Shown here piece after piece: positions 32,201-44,572 of a stretch of DNA of 64,000 nt; positions within the stretch are counted from its first letter, which is position 1; each line of letters begins with the position of its first letter. Origin of the DNA: Zygaena filipendulae (taxonomy: Eukaryota > Arthropoda > Insecta > Lepidoptera > Zygaenidae); NCBI GenBank assembly GCA_907165275.2, contig OU015659.1, positions 1,096,501-1,160,500 of the forward strand, read 5' to 3'. The notes under the pieces were generated by a model, which was not told the DNA's origin, did not search any database, and was given only the letters and a program-made list of their open reading frames with translations. Made by a program: the position numbers and the translations under genes.

Positions 32201-35200
32201 GACATTGGTTCATTATGATGTAAAAAAGCCCCTTCTACTGACGTGTGACGCGTCACAGTATGGATTAGGGGCAGTGTTGGAACACCAAATGGAAGATGGA
32301 TCGGTGAGACCAGTAATGTTTGCTTCGAGAACAATGAGCAAACACGAGAGAAACTATGCTCAGATCGATAAAGAGGCTGCGGCAATAGTCTTTGCCATGC
32401 ATAAATTTTATCAATATATTTTTGGTCGAAAAGTAATAATAAGAACCGACCATAAACCATTACTCGGGATATTCGATTCAAAGAAACCAATCCCAACAGT
32501 GATATCACCGAGAATGTTAAGATGGGTTTTGTTTATGAATTCCTACGATTATGAGCTGAAATATGTAGAAGGTACAAAAATTGGCAATGCGGATGCGCTT
32601 AGTCGTTGGCCATCACCAGAAGTGGAGGAAGAAGAGCAATCGGATATGAACGTGTTATTTCTGAATGAGACACCAGTTGAAGTAAATGTAACCGTTAAAG
32701 AAGTCGTAAAATTAAGTAGCAAGGACAATGTTTTATCAAAAATCTTATACTGGATGAGAAATGGCTGGCCACAGAAGGTAGATGAAAGATACATAGATTT
32801 TTTCAGAAGGCGAGACGAGTTGTCTGAGTATAAGGGATGTATTTTATTCGGAAGTCGAGTGGTACTGCCATCAAAGGTGCGTCCACAAATACTAAAAGAA
32901 TTACACGAGAATCATGATGGTATAGTAATTACTAAGGCAGTAGCCAGAAGTTACTTCTGGTGGCCAAAATTAGATAAGGAAATAGAAAGAATGATAAATG
33001 AGTGCCAAGTATGCAGAGAGGTAAGAAATCTACCACCGAAAGTTTCACATAGATGGATTTCTCCGTTGAAGCCGTGGTCAAGGCTACATATCGATTTTGC
33101 TGGCCCTTTTCAGGGCAAAGTTTTCTTAATACTCATTGATGCGTGCTCAAAATGGCCAGAAGTAAAGATTGTAAACGATCAAAGTAGTAGTATAGTTATT
33201 AGTAAGCTAGAAGAAATCTTTACACAGCAAGGATTACCAGACACAATTGTAAGCGATAATGGACGAGCATTTACTTCGGAAGAATTTGGGGCATATATGC
33301 GAGATATCGGAGTAAAACATATTTTGGTGCCACCATATCACCCAGCTTCAAATGGGCAAGCTGAAAGAACAGTACAAACCATTAAACAAAAATTAAGAAA
33401 ATTGTCACACCTACCATGGCAAAATCGATTAAATAAAATATTGTATGGGCTGCGAACAACACCAAGCACATGTACAGGCAAAACGCCAGCAGAAAGTTTA
33501 AATGGCCGTAGATTTAAGACAAAGTTCGATAGATTTCACCCACTGTCGGAACAAGGAAAAGATGCTGAAGACTGCAATAAAAATGAACAGAAAAACGTTA
33601 GAGATTTGCAAGTCGGAGAAACGGTATCATTTAGAAACTATAGAAATGGCCCTCGCTGGTTAATGGGGGTTATAACAAAAAAAATTGGCGTAACAAGATA
33701 TCAGATAAAGCATGAAGGGAAACCATTTATTCGACACATAAACCAAATAATCGGTTTTACAAAACATAGATCGGAAAGTAATTATACGGAAGAAGAAATG
33801 AAATTGCGGACTTCGGTAGAAGACAGTCCCAAAGAGAGAAGCCAACAGACGGAGGAGGGGATGGAAGAAGACGGGAACTACGGCATAATTCGAATCCGAT
33901 CGCCTCGACACTGGGCTGACATAATCGGAGTTAATACGAGCAGCAGTGATAATCTAGCTCAGGATAGCCCTAGAAGAAATACAGGCAAAAGATTGCGAAC
34001 AAAGGATAGCCCAACGTCGACCCCACCGTCCGCCAAACGAGTCGCTGCTGATATTACGGGAGAGGAGAGCAGCGGCGACGAGTGTGTCGAATAGCATAAA
34101 TTAAATAAATTAATAGCATGTGCATGGACACTTTAAGTGTGAGTTGTTTTAATTAAGTGTATTTTACAGACTAGAGTGATAAGTTACGGGTAACCGTGTA
34201 TGGACTATGTTAGGGGGGAGGTGTGTAGTGTATTGTGGGGGTAGTTGTGTTAGTGTCAAGTGTTTATCACATTACCCTCGTCTTCAGTCTGGATCCTACC
34301 TGTGATGTGAGTGTTAGACATAATAACTGTTCAATTATTTAGAAATAATAAATTGATTGCTAGCACATCTTAATATATATAAATCACGTGTCACATTGTT
34401 AGTCCGCGATGGACTCCTAAACTACTGAACGGATTTTGATAAAATTTTGTAACCATTTATAATATGGTTCAACTTAAAAGATAGGATAGTTCTTATCCCG
34501 GAATTCCCGCGGGAACTCCGGAATCAATGCGGGGAACAGCTAATCACCGTAAACTACTGTCAGGGGTATAATTTTTTTTCCGGAATTCCCGCGGGAACTC
34601 CGAAATTACCGCGGATGAAATCGCGGGGGACAGCTAGTCTAATAATATAAAAGAAAATCTTCTACAAGAATGTTTGGAAGTAGGGGCTCGTAACTTCATA
34701 GGTACCTATATGCAGTTAAAAACTGCACCTGCTTGTGAAGTCACGCGACATTTCGACTCAAAGTATCTCTGTTATTTTTTGCTTACGTAAAAAAAGAAAA
34801 AAATATGTGTTTAATATTTTCCATTGCTAGCACATCTTAATATATATAAATCACGTGTCACATTGTTAGTCCGCGATGGACTCCTAAACTACTGAACGGA
34901 TTTTGATAAAATTTTGTAACCATTTATAATATGGTTCAACTTAAAAGATAGGATAGTTCTTATCCCGGAATTCCCGCGGGAACTCCGGAATTAATGCGGG
35001 GAACAGCTAATCACCGTAAACTACTGTCAGGGGTATAATTTTTTTTCCGGAATTCCCGCGGGAACTCCGAAATTACCGCGGATGAAATCGCGGGGGACAG
35101 CTAGTCTAATAATATAAAAGAAAATCTTCTACAAGAATGTTATTTTTTTTCTGCAGAAACTCTGATAAAAGTAGCCTTAGTTAGTTCTCATAATATCAGC

Positions 35201-38200
35201 TATCTGTCAGTGACAGTGGCGACAAAATCAGGCTTACCCATAGATATTATACAGGTCTGTGGGCTGTACAGAGAAGGACATGGTGTACCTTTGTCCAGCA
35301 ATTCCCGTGGAAACTCCGAAATTGACGCGGGTGAAACCGCGGGAATCAGCTAGTAGTTTAATAATCACAACATACTTGTGTATTGTGATTTTATAATGTA
35401 TGTACTAACTTATTAAATATACTAGAATTTGCGAAGCTTATCGTTATTATTATCTCATTATTGTACAAGTAAAGTAAGACTTTGTGATGTAAAAACTCGT
35501 CTAAATTTTATTATATGATCATGTTTAATTATTAATTTATGTGTTTGAGTTTTGTATTATAGCTATCACTTTTTTAACACTAGCAATTATTAATGTGTAA
35601 ACCTGTTTCTTACCTAATACCTGTTTCTTATATATTTAAAAGATAAATACATTATTTTTTATTTACTCTAGACAAAATCTGCACATAGTCATCGTCTTGA
35701 GTAAGAATTTTATTTACTCTAGACAAAAATCTGCACATAGTCATCGTCTTGAGTAAGAAATTCTAACGATCATTGTTTTTGCTTCTGCTTGTAATCCTTA
35801 ATATAAATGCGAATGTTTGTACATTATGCAATACAGAGTGGCCTTAATTACTCAATCGGTCATCATGAAGTTTGCAAATGCACACGTTTTTAAGGGGTAC
35901 AGAGAAGGACAAAGCGTATTTTCTTTCCGGAATTCTCGCAGGAACTCCGGGTGAAACCACGGCGAACCGCTCGTAATCTCATAAAGTATCCATACTATCT
36001 ATACCTACTTTCTTATTATTTTATTTACTAGCTGTCCCTCACAGTTTCATCCGCGGTAATCTTGGAGTTCCCGCGGGAATTCCAGGATAAACCAGGGATG
36101 TTGCGGATGCCGATTTTTTCACATCCGCGCATGTGAATGCGGATGCGGATTTTTGGAGGCTCACATCCGCGGATGTGGATGTTTAAAATCTTATATAAAG
36201 TATATGGATTATAAATCAAGAATTAAAGCCTAACTTACTAATTTTTATCCGCTGGCCCCGCCCATTTTCTTTCTTATCGCAACTTGCATTACATTCGCAT
36301 CCGCATAAACATCCGCATTGATTAATGCGGATGCGGATGCAGATGTCCAAATCTATTCGGAAGCTCCGCATTTATTTTTTCAATAGGTGTCATAATTTAA
36401 AGTAAACTAAAACATGACTGGGGTCTCCTTTTAAGTACAGTAGAATCCGTTTATTATGACTCCGCCTATATTGACCAACCGGTTATTATGACGTAATTAC
36501 ACCACGACGTTTGGTTTTCATATAAAATTCTTTAAAAAAAGTCGGATATAATGACTTCCCTTACAGTGACATGTCGCTTATTATGACCCATTTTTAATTT
36601 GTATAACAATATCTGTGTTAGAGACCCCATTACAATATGTTTTAATATAGGTCTAAATTATTTATAATACAATATTTGGTGCGTACGCCGCCCGCAGCAA
36701 AATAATTCGAACCGATAGCGCGCTTGGAATTTCGTAGATAGGTCACCTCCAAACTATGTTGAATAACTTTTAAAGTATAATTTTTTTCGACATAAAATTT
36801 ATTTTAATCATATTATTGTTAATTTTTTTAAATGGGGTGTATCAGGTTTTCAGTTAATTCATTAACACGTTGTATAAACCTTCCTCTGTAAACACTCTAT
36901 AGGTGAAAACCGCATGAAAATCCGTTCAGTAGTTTTTAAGTTTATCGCGACTAGTCAGACAGACAGACACGGTAGAGGACTTTGTTTTATAATATACATA
37001 TTTTATAAGGAAGTATAATATAATCAATTTTTTCTATAGGTTTAGGTATGCTTGGTGAATTTTTGTTGGTTTTGTATTTACTTTTTTTTATTTACCTATT
37101 ACTTTATTATAAGATTCGAGTTATCTAATGTGACACTGTCAGCTTCTTATCAGTGAAAGACTCAGGTGAAAGATCTCTAAATCGTTAAGTCACGTGGCCT
37201 CGAAACAGTATTTTTGATTGGACAATTTTGTGTGACGCGACATGACGATTTCATTCCTTAGTAATTTTTTATGCGTTAACGATTATAGTTTATCAACTTG
37301 GCTAAAGGGGCAGTTGTTCGAGAGATTATCTCCCACATCCAAACTTAACTTTTCCCTTAGGCTAAAGCCACACTACAAAGAGCTAAGCTTATTGCTAAAG
37401 AACCAAGAAACTCGCCGATTGACTAATCGTAGTGAACAGACTGACCTATTGCTCACCATCGCAGCTGGCCACACTATATAAACTAGCTGCCTACCTTGCC
37501 CAAAGAGTATATAACCACTACCTTGGCGTTGCTTGCAATGTGGCCAGCAGCTGCTTATAGTATGCAGAATTTTATAGATATTACAAGAGCTGCATAACTA
37601 GAATGTAGGTACCATCATAATGCAGCGCATGTCATAAGTCAGGCAGCAAAAAGTATTACGCGATGGTAATACAACACCTATACGTACATAAGAAAGTACC
37701 TACTTATTACCGGTCTATATATAGCGTAAGAATGCTAAGGACGTTGCAGTTTTTTTAGTTCTTTTTAACGGTTTTTAACTAATAATAAATAATAGGCAGT
37801 TTACTACCACTTGTGGCGCAGTGAAAAATCTGCTTTAGTAAGAATAAATAAGATTCTCAGCTCAGTGCCCCCTTCGTCTTATCTCATCTGGTTTCTCGTA
37901 ATCCACGGTGTACTACTTAGTACCTACTTAGTTTATTGTAAATATAGTAATGGTGTGATTATACAGAATATACCTATCCACTCTAATCAATTCGATCACA
38001 TTTTTTGTGATGATCTGTGATTTAAATACAGCTTTTAATACAGCATACAGGTGTTTTGAATTAAAACATGTAGGTAGATCTTCTTAGGGAATAGTTATAA
38101 AAATTAAAAATAATAATTGAAAAAATAAATCTAAAATTTACGAAGTACCTATTGTCAATGGCATGGATACACAAGTGCTAGTTATTGGCTAGTTACTACG

Positions 38201-41200
38201 GAATTTTGATGTTCAGGCTTTAGCTTTTAGATAATATTTGTTGTTGAACTTTATAAAAATTGCAATGAGATTCAAAAGCTGTAAAAATTGTTACGTCATG
38301 ATAGTTTCGATATCGCTTGCGTCACGTGGTGCGTGGTACTACCGAACCGAGGTCCGAGACGCAACAAGCAATACTAAACTACTAATTCACAACTTATTAG
38401 AGCAGTCTTCGAATCTGGATCTAAATAAATACCGCGAAATGTATGGGTGATCGGTCGCATCCCGAGGGCAGGCGGGGTGTATGGGGCGCAAAGAGAGCGA
38501 TCAATAACTAGTCAGGAGAGCAGTAGTTAATGATCAGGATGAGGGAATGCCATTCTAAGGAGATAATAAGAGAGTGATTTATGAATCAACACAATGGATC
38601 TTTATTTTCTAGTTTACAACAAACAAAGGAAGGCATATAGTCAAGATTACAGTAATTAAGTGAACCGACTGTAATTAAGTAAACTGACAGTTTTGTCGGG
38701 AGCGAGTGCTCTATGAGCCGAATCTAAAGATCGACTAACTGCACAGAGGAGTGCGCGCTACTTCATTGCGCGGTATTTATTTATTTATTTATTTAACCGC
38801 GGAAACGCTCGCGTTTCGTAGTCAAGCAATTGAGATTGACGGAAAAGATTGAGATGTCGCTCGCCCGAATCAACCGTTAAAGGACTAGCACGCATGCACG
38901 CACGCACGCACGCACTAGTCATATTAAACATAGCGTGGTCCAATTTTATGAATGTACGTTTTTATACTGCAAAACACAAAACTGCACCACTTCCTCTCAA
39001 TAACATTCCGCCCACAATCCTCATATTGTGTAGTAATACTAGCATACTCTCATGCGACCACAGAACAGATAGAAGGGACATCAACTTAGTTTAGTATGAA
39101 AACAACTGAAAACTATAGTGTCACCGGGTGATTTTTCGTAGACAAAACTGTTCATTACGCACAAAAAAACATATGCTATTAACGTTACGAAATGTATTAA
39201 ATGTCATTTGGTTAGTTTTTCCTTAATCATTGTTTTTAATATTCACACTTTTGGAAGTGTTGTGGATGCCAGCAAAAGAAGTTTTCGGAAAATTAGAGCA
39301 CATGCTCTAACTTGCTTGGCAACTTGCGTGCCCCTTTTGTGATTGTGACGGTAGGCTTCAAAGACGACGGCATTCGGCAATGCAGGCAAACAGTAACTAC
39401 CTAGGTATTTAAATCTGCCATGCTCTGCCGTCGCCAAATCTGAATGAGCGCCGCAAAAAAACACACTCGCAATAAGTTTTAATGAGACAAACAAGTTTTT
39501 ATTTGCCGGCCGACTTGCGCCATTTTGCTCCATGCGTTCCACCGATACGCGCGCGTGGCATATTAATTCATGAAAAAAAGTGACGTAAATACATGAAATG
39601 AATTGCATTTAACACGTTATACAATACCATGTTTGGGATGTGATTATAATATTATGTTATGTTTATAATACTGTGCTTATTGTGATTATTACAAATATAA
39701 TTGTTTTTATTTATTTTTGTATCATATTTTTAATGAAGAGAACGATCGAAATCAATGGTAAGTTAAAGTTGTTGTTATCAAATTGTTAATAGGATAATTT
39801 TAGATTTCAACACAACATTTTTATAATGTTGCCTGGCGGAATCGGTCATAAGTTCAGTCAATGTATCAAGTTCGAAGTTATCTTAGTTATCAAAACATTT
39901 AGTCAATGTCAGGACAGGTTATCTGATCAAAAAAAAAAAATTTTTTTTAATGTCTTTATACCTATATACCATATTATGAAGTGATTGATATTCTAATATC
40001 TACCATAACGTATATTTGAGTTAATATGGTTATTATTCGCCATGATCTGTTCGTGAGTGCCGCTAAAACTCTGCAACTTTGTCCCCGCGGTTTCACTCGT
40101 GTTAATTTCGGAGTTTATTTAGAATAGGCTAGTTGAATACATTTTTTTTAGTCCCAACCCGGTGCAGTTTGTATGGGGGCTTATAGCGGTCAATGACGTC
40201 ACGACATCCCTATTCGGGGATGAAAAGTGCACTATGACACTAACGGACACAGTAACTACTGTTTAATGTTTATGTAGGTTTTCAGTTTATTAATTACAAA
40301 CATACAAAGAAAACAATTTTTTTATTATGTTGATATAAATGGATGCAAATTAGAAAATATGAACGGTTAGAACCTGTGTGTTATACATATAAACAATAAT
40401 ATTGTTAAAGTACCTATTATAAGGTTTTTATCTGCCTTACAAAACTGTGGGAATGTGGGATCCCATCCCCATTCCAGGTCGGCAACGCACCTGCATGCCT
40501 TCTGGTGTTGCAGATGTCCATGGGCGGCGGTAATCACTTACCATCAGGTGTACCACTTGCCCGTTTGCCCCCTATGACATAAAAAAAAACTCTAATTTTA
40601 CTCAATATACAATTCGACACCTGGTTTAAGAATGGTTGGCATGCATAGATACTAACGTTACTTCAGGACGGATGCCTCGTACGTGGATACCCACTACCGA
40701 CTAGTGTCATAAAACAAATTGCCAGTGTGCCAAAACAATAGGAGGCACGCTGAGAATTCTAAGTTGTAGCGTTTGCTTGAGCTATCCAATATTAACTATA
40801 GGTACATCTATCTATACCTACATACTATAAATGAAATTGAAGTCTTTGTAATTCCAAATGAAAGCTTTTTACTAAATCCATATGAGAAAGTACATATGAG
40901 AAAGTACATATACGGTACTTACATAAAATAACTTTTTTTTTATTTTGTCTGTCTGTCTGTTTTTTCCGGCTAATCTCTGAGACGGCTGCACCGATTTTAA
41001 CTTTCACTGGCAGACAGCTGATTTTATAAGGAGTAACTTAGGCTACTTTTATTTTAGGAAAAAATAGTTTTTGCGGGAATTTCGAAACTCATGCGGGTGA
41101 AACCGCGGGGCACAGCTAGTCTTATCCTTACTATTATAAAAGTGAAAGTGAGTTAGTTTGTTTGTTTGTTACACTTTCACGCCTGAACAGCTCAACCGAT

Positions 41201-44200
41201 TATTTATCATTAAATTGTGCATGCCCGCACTTTTTATCCCGGAATTCCCGCGGGAGCTCCGAAATTACCGCGGGTGAAACCGCGGGGAACAGCTAGTATG
41301 TATATAAAAATAAATCCCTATTTCTCTTGGTCACACCATCGCGCGTGAACGGTTCTTTTTTTGTTGTGTTTGTTTAATGGAGAAGGTTCTTATATGCAAG
41401 AAGTTTGAAGTTCCTACGCGAATGCCGAAACTCACGCGGTTGGATCTCCGACACGGTTGGACCGATTTCGACGGGACTTTCTGTGCTAATAAGCTGATTT
41501 TACTAAAAATAAATTGGGCTAGTTTGGAGTTCCTGCGGGAATTCCGAGACTCACGCGGGTGAAATCGCGGGGCACAGCTAGTATACTATTATAAATGCGA
41601 AAGTGAGTTTGTTGCGCTTTCACGCCTTAGCGTTTCACTCGATCATCTTGAAATTTTGCATACACGTTGTCAGGGACACAGAAAAGTACATAATATTATG
41701 GTAGGTATTTTTATGCCGGAATTCCCGCAGCAACTCCGAAATTAACGCGGTTGAAATTTCACAAAAATTTGCATACTAATCAGAGGTACAAAAAAGGACA
41801 TAGGGTACTATTATTTTGGAATTAGCCTAATATTTTTTTTCCAAATTCCGCATTCCGGGAATTCCGGGATAGGAAGTACCCTATATCCTTCTCTGTATCC
41901 CTGACAAGTGACAACGTGCATGCAAAATTTCATGATGATCGGTTGAGCCGTTAAGGCGTGAAAGTGTAACAGACAAACGTGAGACAAACAGACAGAGTTA
42001 CTTTCGCATTTATAATATTATACATAATATTAGTAGGGTTTGTTGTTACCAATTCAATGTGTGATTTATTTCATCACTTCTTAAGTTTCAACACTCGTAG
42101 ATTAACAGCATAATATGTTGTGGATTATCTGCAACATTGTCACCTGGCATCAGGTGGCATCAAATAAAATAAAAAATGCTCTTTCTCGATCATTGCAAAC
42201 TAAGATAACAAGATGCATATCTCGTGGACCAAGTGTTCAGTTTAGAAACGTGGATTGCAACTAAAAACGTGATTCGCATTGTGATTCGTATCTTTTTTTC
42301 TTAGAGTCAATAAGATTTTAGAGTTTAAAATTTAAAATAGAGTTAAAAATAGAGTTTAAAAATATAGTTTAAAAATTAATAGAGTTTAAAATACACGACT
42401 GTGTCCTTTTTTAAAATTAAGTTAAAATAATAGACTTGCATTTATCCTGAATAAATACTGAGATAAAACTCATTGAAGTTTAAGATTTTGTCGCGACGTC
42501 ATAACTAAGTATAAAGTGTGACGTCACACGGAATTTCAACTCAATGTTCAAGACAGACTAGAAATTAAAATTAAGTCATAATATAATGCCCGTTGCTGAC
42601 TATTGTATTATCCAGGTGATGCGCCCCGCGGCCGGTTGCGGCGCTCCGCCAGCAAGCTGTGCAGCACGGAGGCCTGGAGGCGAAGGCTCCCCGTCACGAT
42701 ATGGCTGCCCAAATACAACTTCGAGTACTTGTTCAGGGACCTCATAGCTGGTGAGAATTGGCTTTATAAAGACACAGCGAGTTTAGAGATTGATGAAGAA
42801 AGCTGCAACTATTATTTTTCATGGAGTTCATATAAAATTTACGTCTACTTACTCGTTGTAAGCAGCAAATCAATGAAATACGTTTAATAAGTATCGTTTG
42901 GCTGTTCTACCGGGATATTTCTCGCAAACATTCTTTCTATAAGATATCTAAGTCTTGAAATATCAAGACGATTCGCTGCTCCGTTATTGCGTTAGAGCTG
43001 AAAAACCAAACAACAAACAACTACTTAACATTTATGAGTAGGTACTGATCATCATTCTTCAGCAAAGGCGGACAAAACAATATAATGTTTCACAATGGAA
43101 TGTATTGCTGAAAGCGTGTTAAGTATCTGAAATTTCATACCATTGTTTATACATCCATATTCCATATTGTATAAAAGTATAAAGAAAGATATACAAAATA
43201 TAAACACGATTGCAAAATTAACGTAATTTAGTAAATAATACCTTATAGGTACTTCAGAGTTCAACGGTTCGAAGGTTTGTGAATTTGAAAGTGGCGATAG
43301 AAGTGTGTTGGACGTTTAGCCCAGGCAAGTGAAAAAAATCTACCTTTATAAATGATTAGTGATTATTATTTTTTAATAAAAAAAAAAACATTTTTAAAAT
43401 AGGTATTAGGTATTCATAGATGATATGCGTTTAATAGTAGATTGTAAGTGGTTATATACTCTTTGGATTGTAAGGATTGTAATGTATGCAACACCAAGGC
43501 CAGTGCATTTCCAGACAGACACCTGCATCGTTGCATATTTTGTGATTAGCTAACTAATTTATGTTCATATCGCAGTTTTATGCACGTTGTGCCACCTAGT
43601 ATCCATCTAGTTTCTTTTCCTATCGATAAATTGGTAATTTAGTTATGAGCTTAAAACTTTTTGGAGTTTTTTATAGAAATATTTTCAGTATTTCAATATA
43701 GTATAATAAATAGATAATTATAAACCTTTGCCCGCAGGTATCACAGTCGGTCTGACGTCCATACCTCAAGGCATCGCGTACGCTATGATCGCGGGACTGC
43801 CGCCACAGGTGAGTTCGACAAGTTAAAACTTTTTGAAATCTATAATATCCTGGTCCTCTGGCCTTAGTTCTTAAGATTTTAGGGTTTTTTTTGACAGAAA
43901 AAATAGATACAAAAACAATAGAGTGATGTTTGAGTGATAGAGCGTTTGATCGGATGGAGCATAAAAGAGCTTCCCTGAGAGTCAAAGACCAGAGATATAA
44001 AACTATCGGCTACACAGTACATACTATCGGCTTTGACTGTTGCATAATTTACAGTAAATTTTTCCTTTTCCAGGTTGGTCTGTACTCGAGTATATTCCCC
44101 GGGATGGTATACATGCTGTTCGGCAGCTGCAAGGACGTCACTGTCGGTCCCACCGCTATATTGGCAGCACTTTTAGCCAAATATGTCGCAAAGTCAGCAG

Positions 44201-44539
44201 ATTTCGCCTATTTGGCGTCATTTTTGTCCGGCTGCGTTATTTTATTGCTCGGCGTTTTGCAGTTAGGTGAGTACACGTATATTTGTGAATACTTTTTGCA
44301 ATTAGTAGTTAACTTGTGACTCAGTACTTGCTTTGGTACTTACTTAAAGGTGAATCATCAAATTTTTTGTCCTTTAGTATATCTCCAAATAAATTTTTAA
44401 ATGGAAACTACTTCTTAGGTAGTTTTTGTGGCCCACAAGGGAGACATAGTGGTTAGGGTGGTGCCAAAGCTGTGAGAGTCAGTTTGCTTTTTAACCGACT
44501 TCCAAAAAGGAGGAGGTTCTATGTTCGATTGTATGTATG

Positions 44540-44572
<33 letters not shown>

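Larger units (their letters stand above)
28082..34094 (+). pseudogene. Gypsy gag-pol, disrupted
   Basis: Gag (from 28082) ends with two zinc knuckles, CWRCGKSHGSFC and CFHCKKIGHIAEKC. The protease carries VDSGAAYTMI and is cut by a TAG at 29069-29071 in the same frame. Reverse transcriptase (29300-29870) has DLDQAYTQV and LLDD in place of the usual YxDD, and is split by the nested LINE. A TGA lies at 31920-31922. RNase H (TCDASQYGLGAVLE, TDHKPLLGIF) and integrase follow, the integrase with an HHCC zinc site, D..D..E residues in LHIDFAG, VSDNGRAF and HPASNGQAERT. The last ORF runs to 34094 with a charged tail. The element is not functional as it stands. Confidence 0.93.
27865..34325 (+). mobile_element. 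Gypsy-type LTR retrotransposon, defective, in SLC26A11 intron 1
   Basis: Short LTRs flank one long gag-pol frame (from about 28082 to 34094), interrupted by a 2-kb LINE (29878-31878). No env-like ORF is seen. The polypurine tract GGGGGGAGG lies at 34213-34221. The near-identity of the LTRs suggests a fairly recent insertion, followed by two in-frame stops and the LINE. The very short LTRs and double CCHC-type gag resemble the Mag lineage described in Bombyx; this assignment is an inference. Confidence 0.9.
34331..42615 (+). other. Distal part of the long first SLC26A11 intron: repeats only
   Basis: No exon can be supported. Besides the features listed separately, it holds SINE/LINE-tail copies (about 35155-35360, 35780-35975, 36027-36085, 41135-41300, 41500-41770, 41800-42035), a GGATGCGGAT-rich inverted-repeat segment (36095-36350), a second copy of the repeat at 687-840 (39046-39210), fragments of the TGACGTCA element (about 40140-40215 and 42300-42545) and short (GCAC)n (38888-38914) and (ATTT)n (38780-38800) runs. 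Confidence 0.55.

Noticed and set aside
32131..32508. Antisense open frame within the Gypsy pol region
   Set aside because: It is a shadow of the RNase H coding sequence on the + strand.
37242..37481. 79-codon open frame in SLC26A11 intron 1
   Set aside because: It begins in a dispersed repeat that also appears near 10430 and 60900 and shows no domain.
38888..38914. CRISPR-like or direct-repeat array
   Set aside because: It is a short (GCAC)n microsatellite; no spaced repeats of CRISPR type occur anywhere in this eukaryotic window.
39243..39608. 121-codon open frame on the - strand
   Set aside because: No recognised family, splice or start evidence, and it lies next to repeat sequence.
42586..42625. 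ATG at 42586 as a local start for SLC26A11
   Set aside because: It is out of frame with the conserved sequence, and TGA at 42597-42599 closes the correct frame; a spliced upstream exon is needed.
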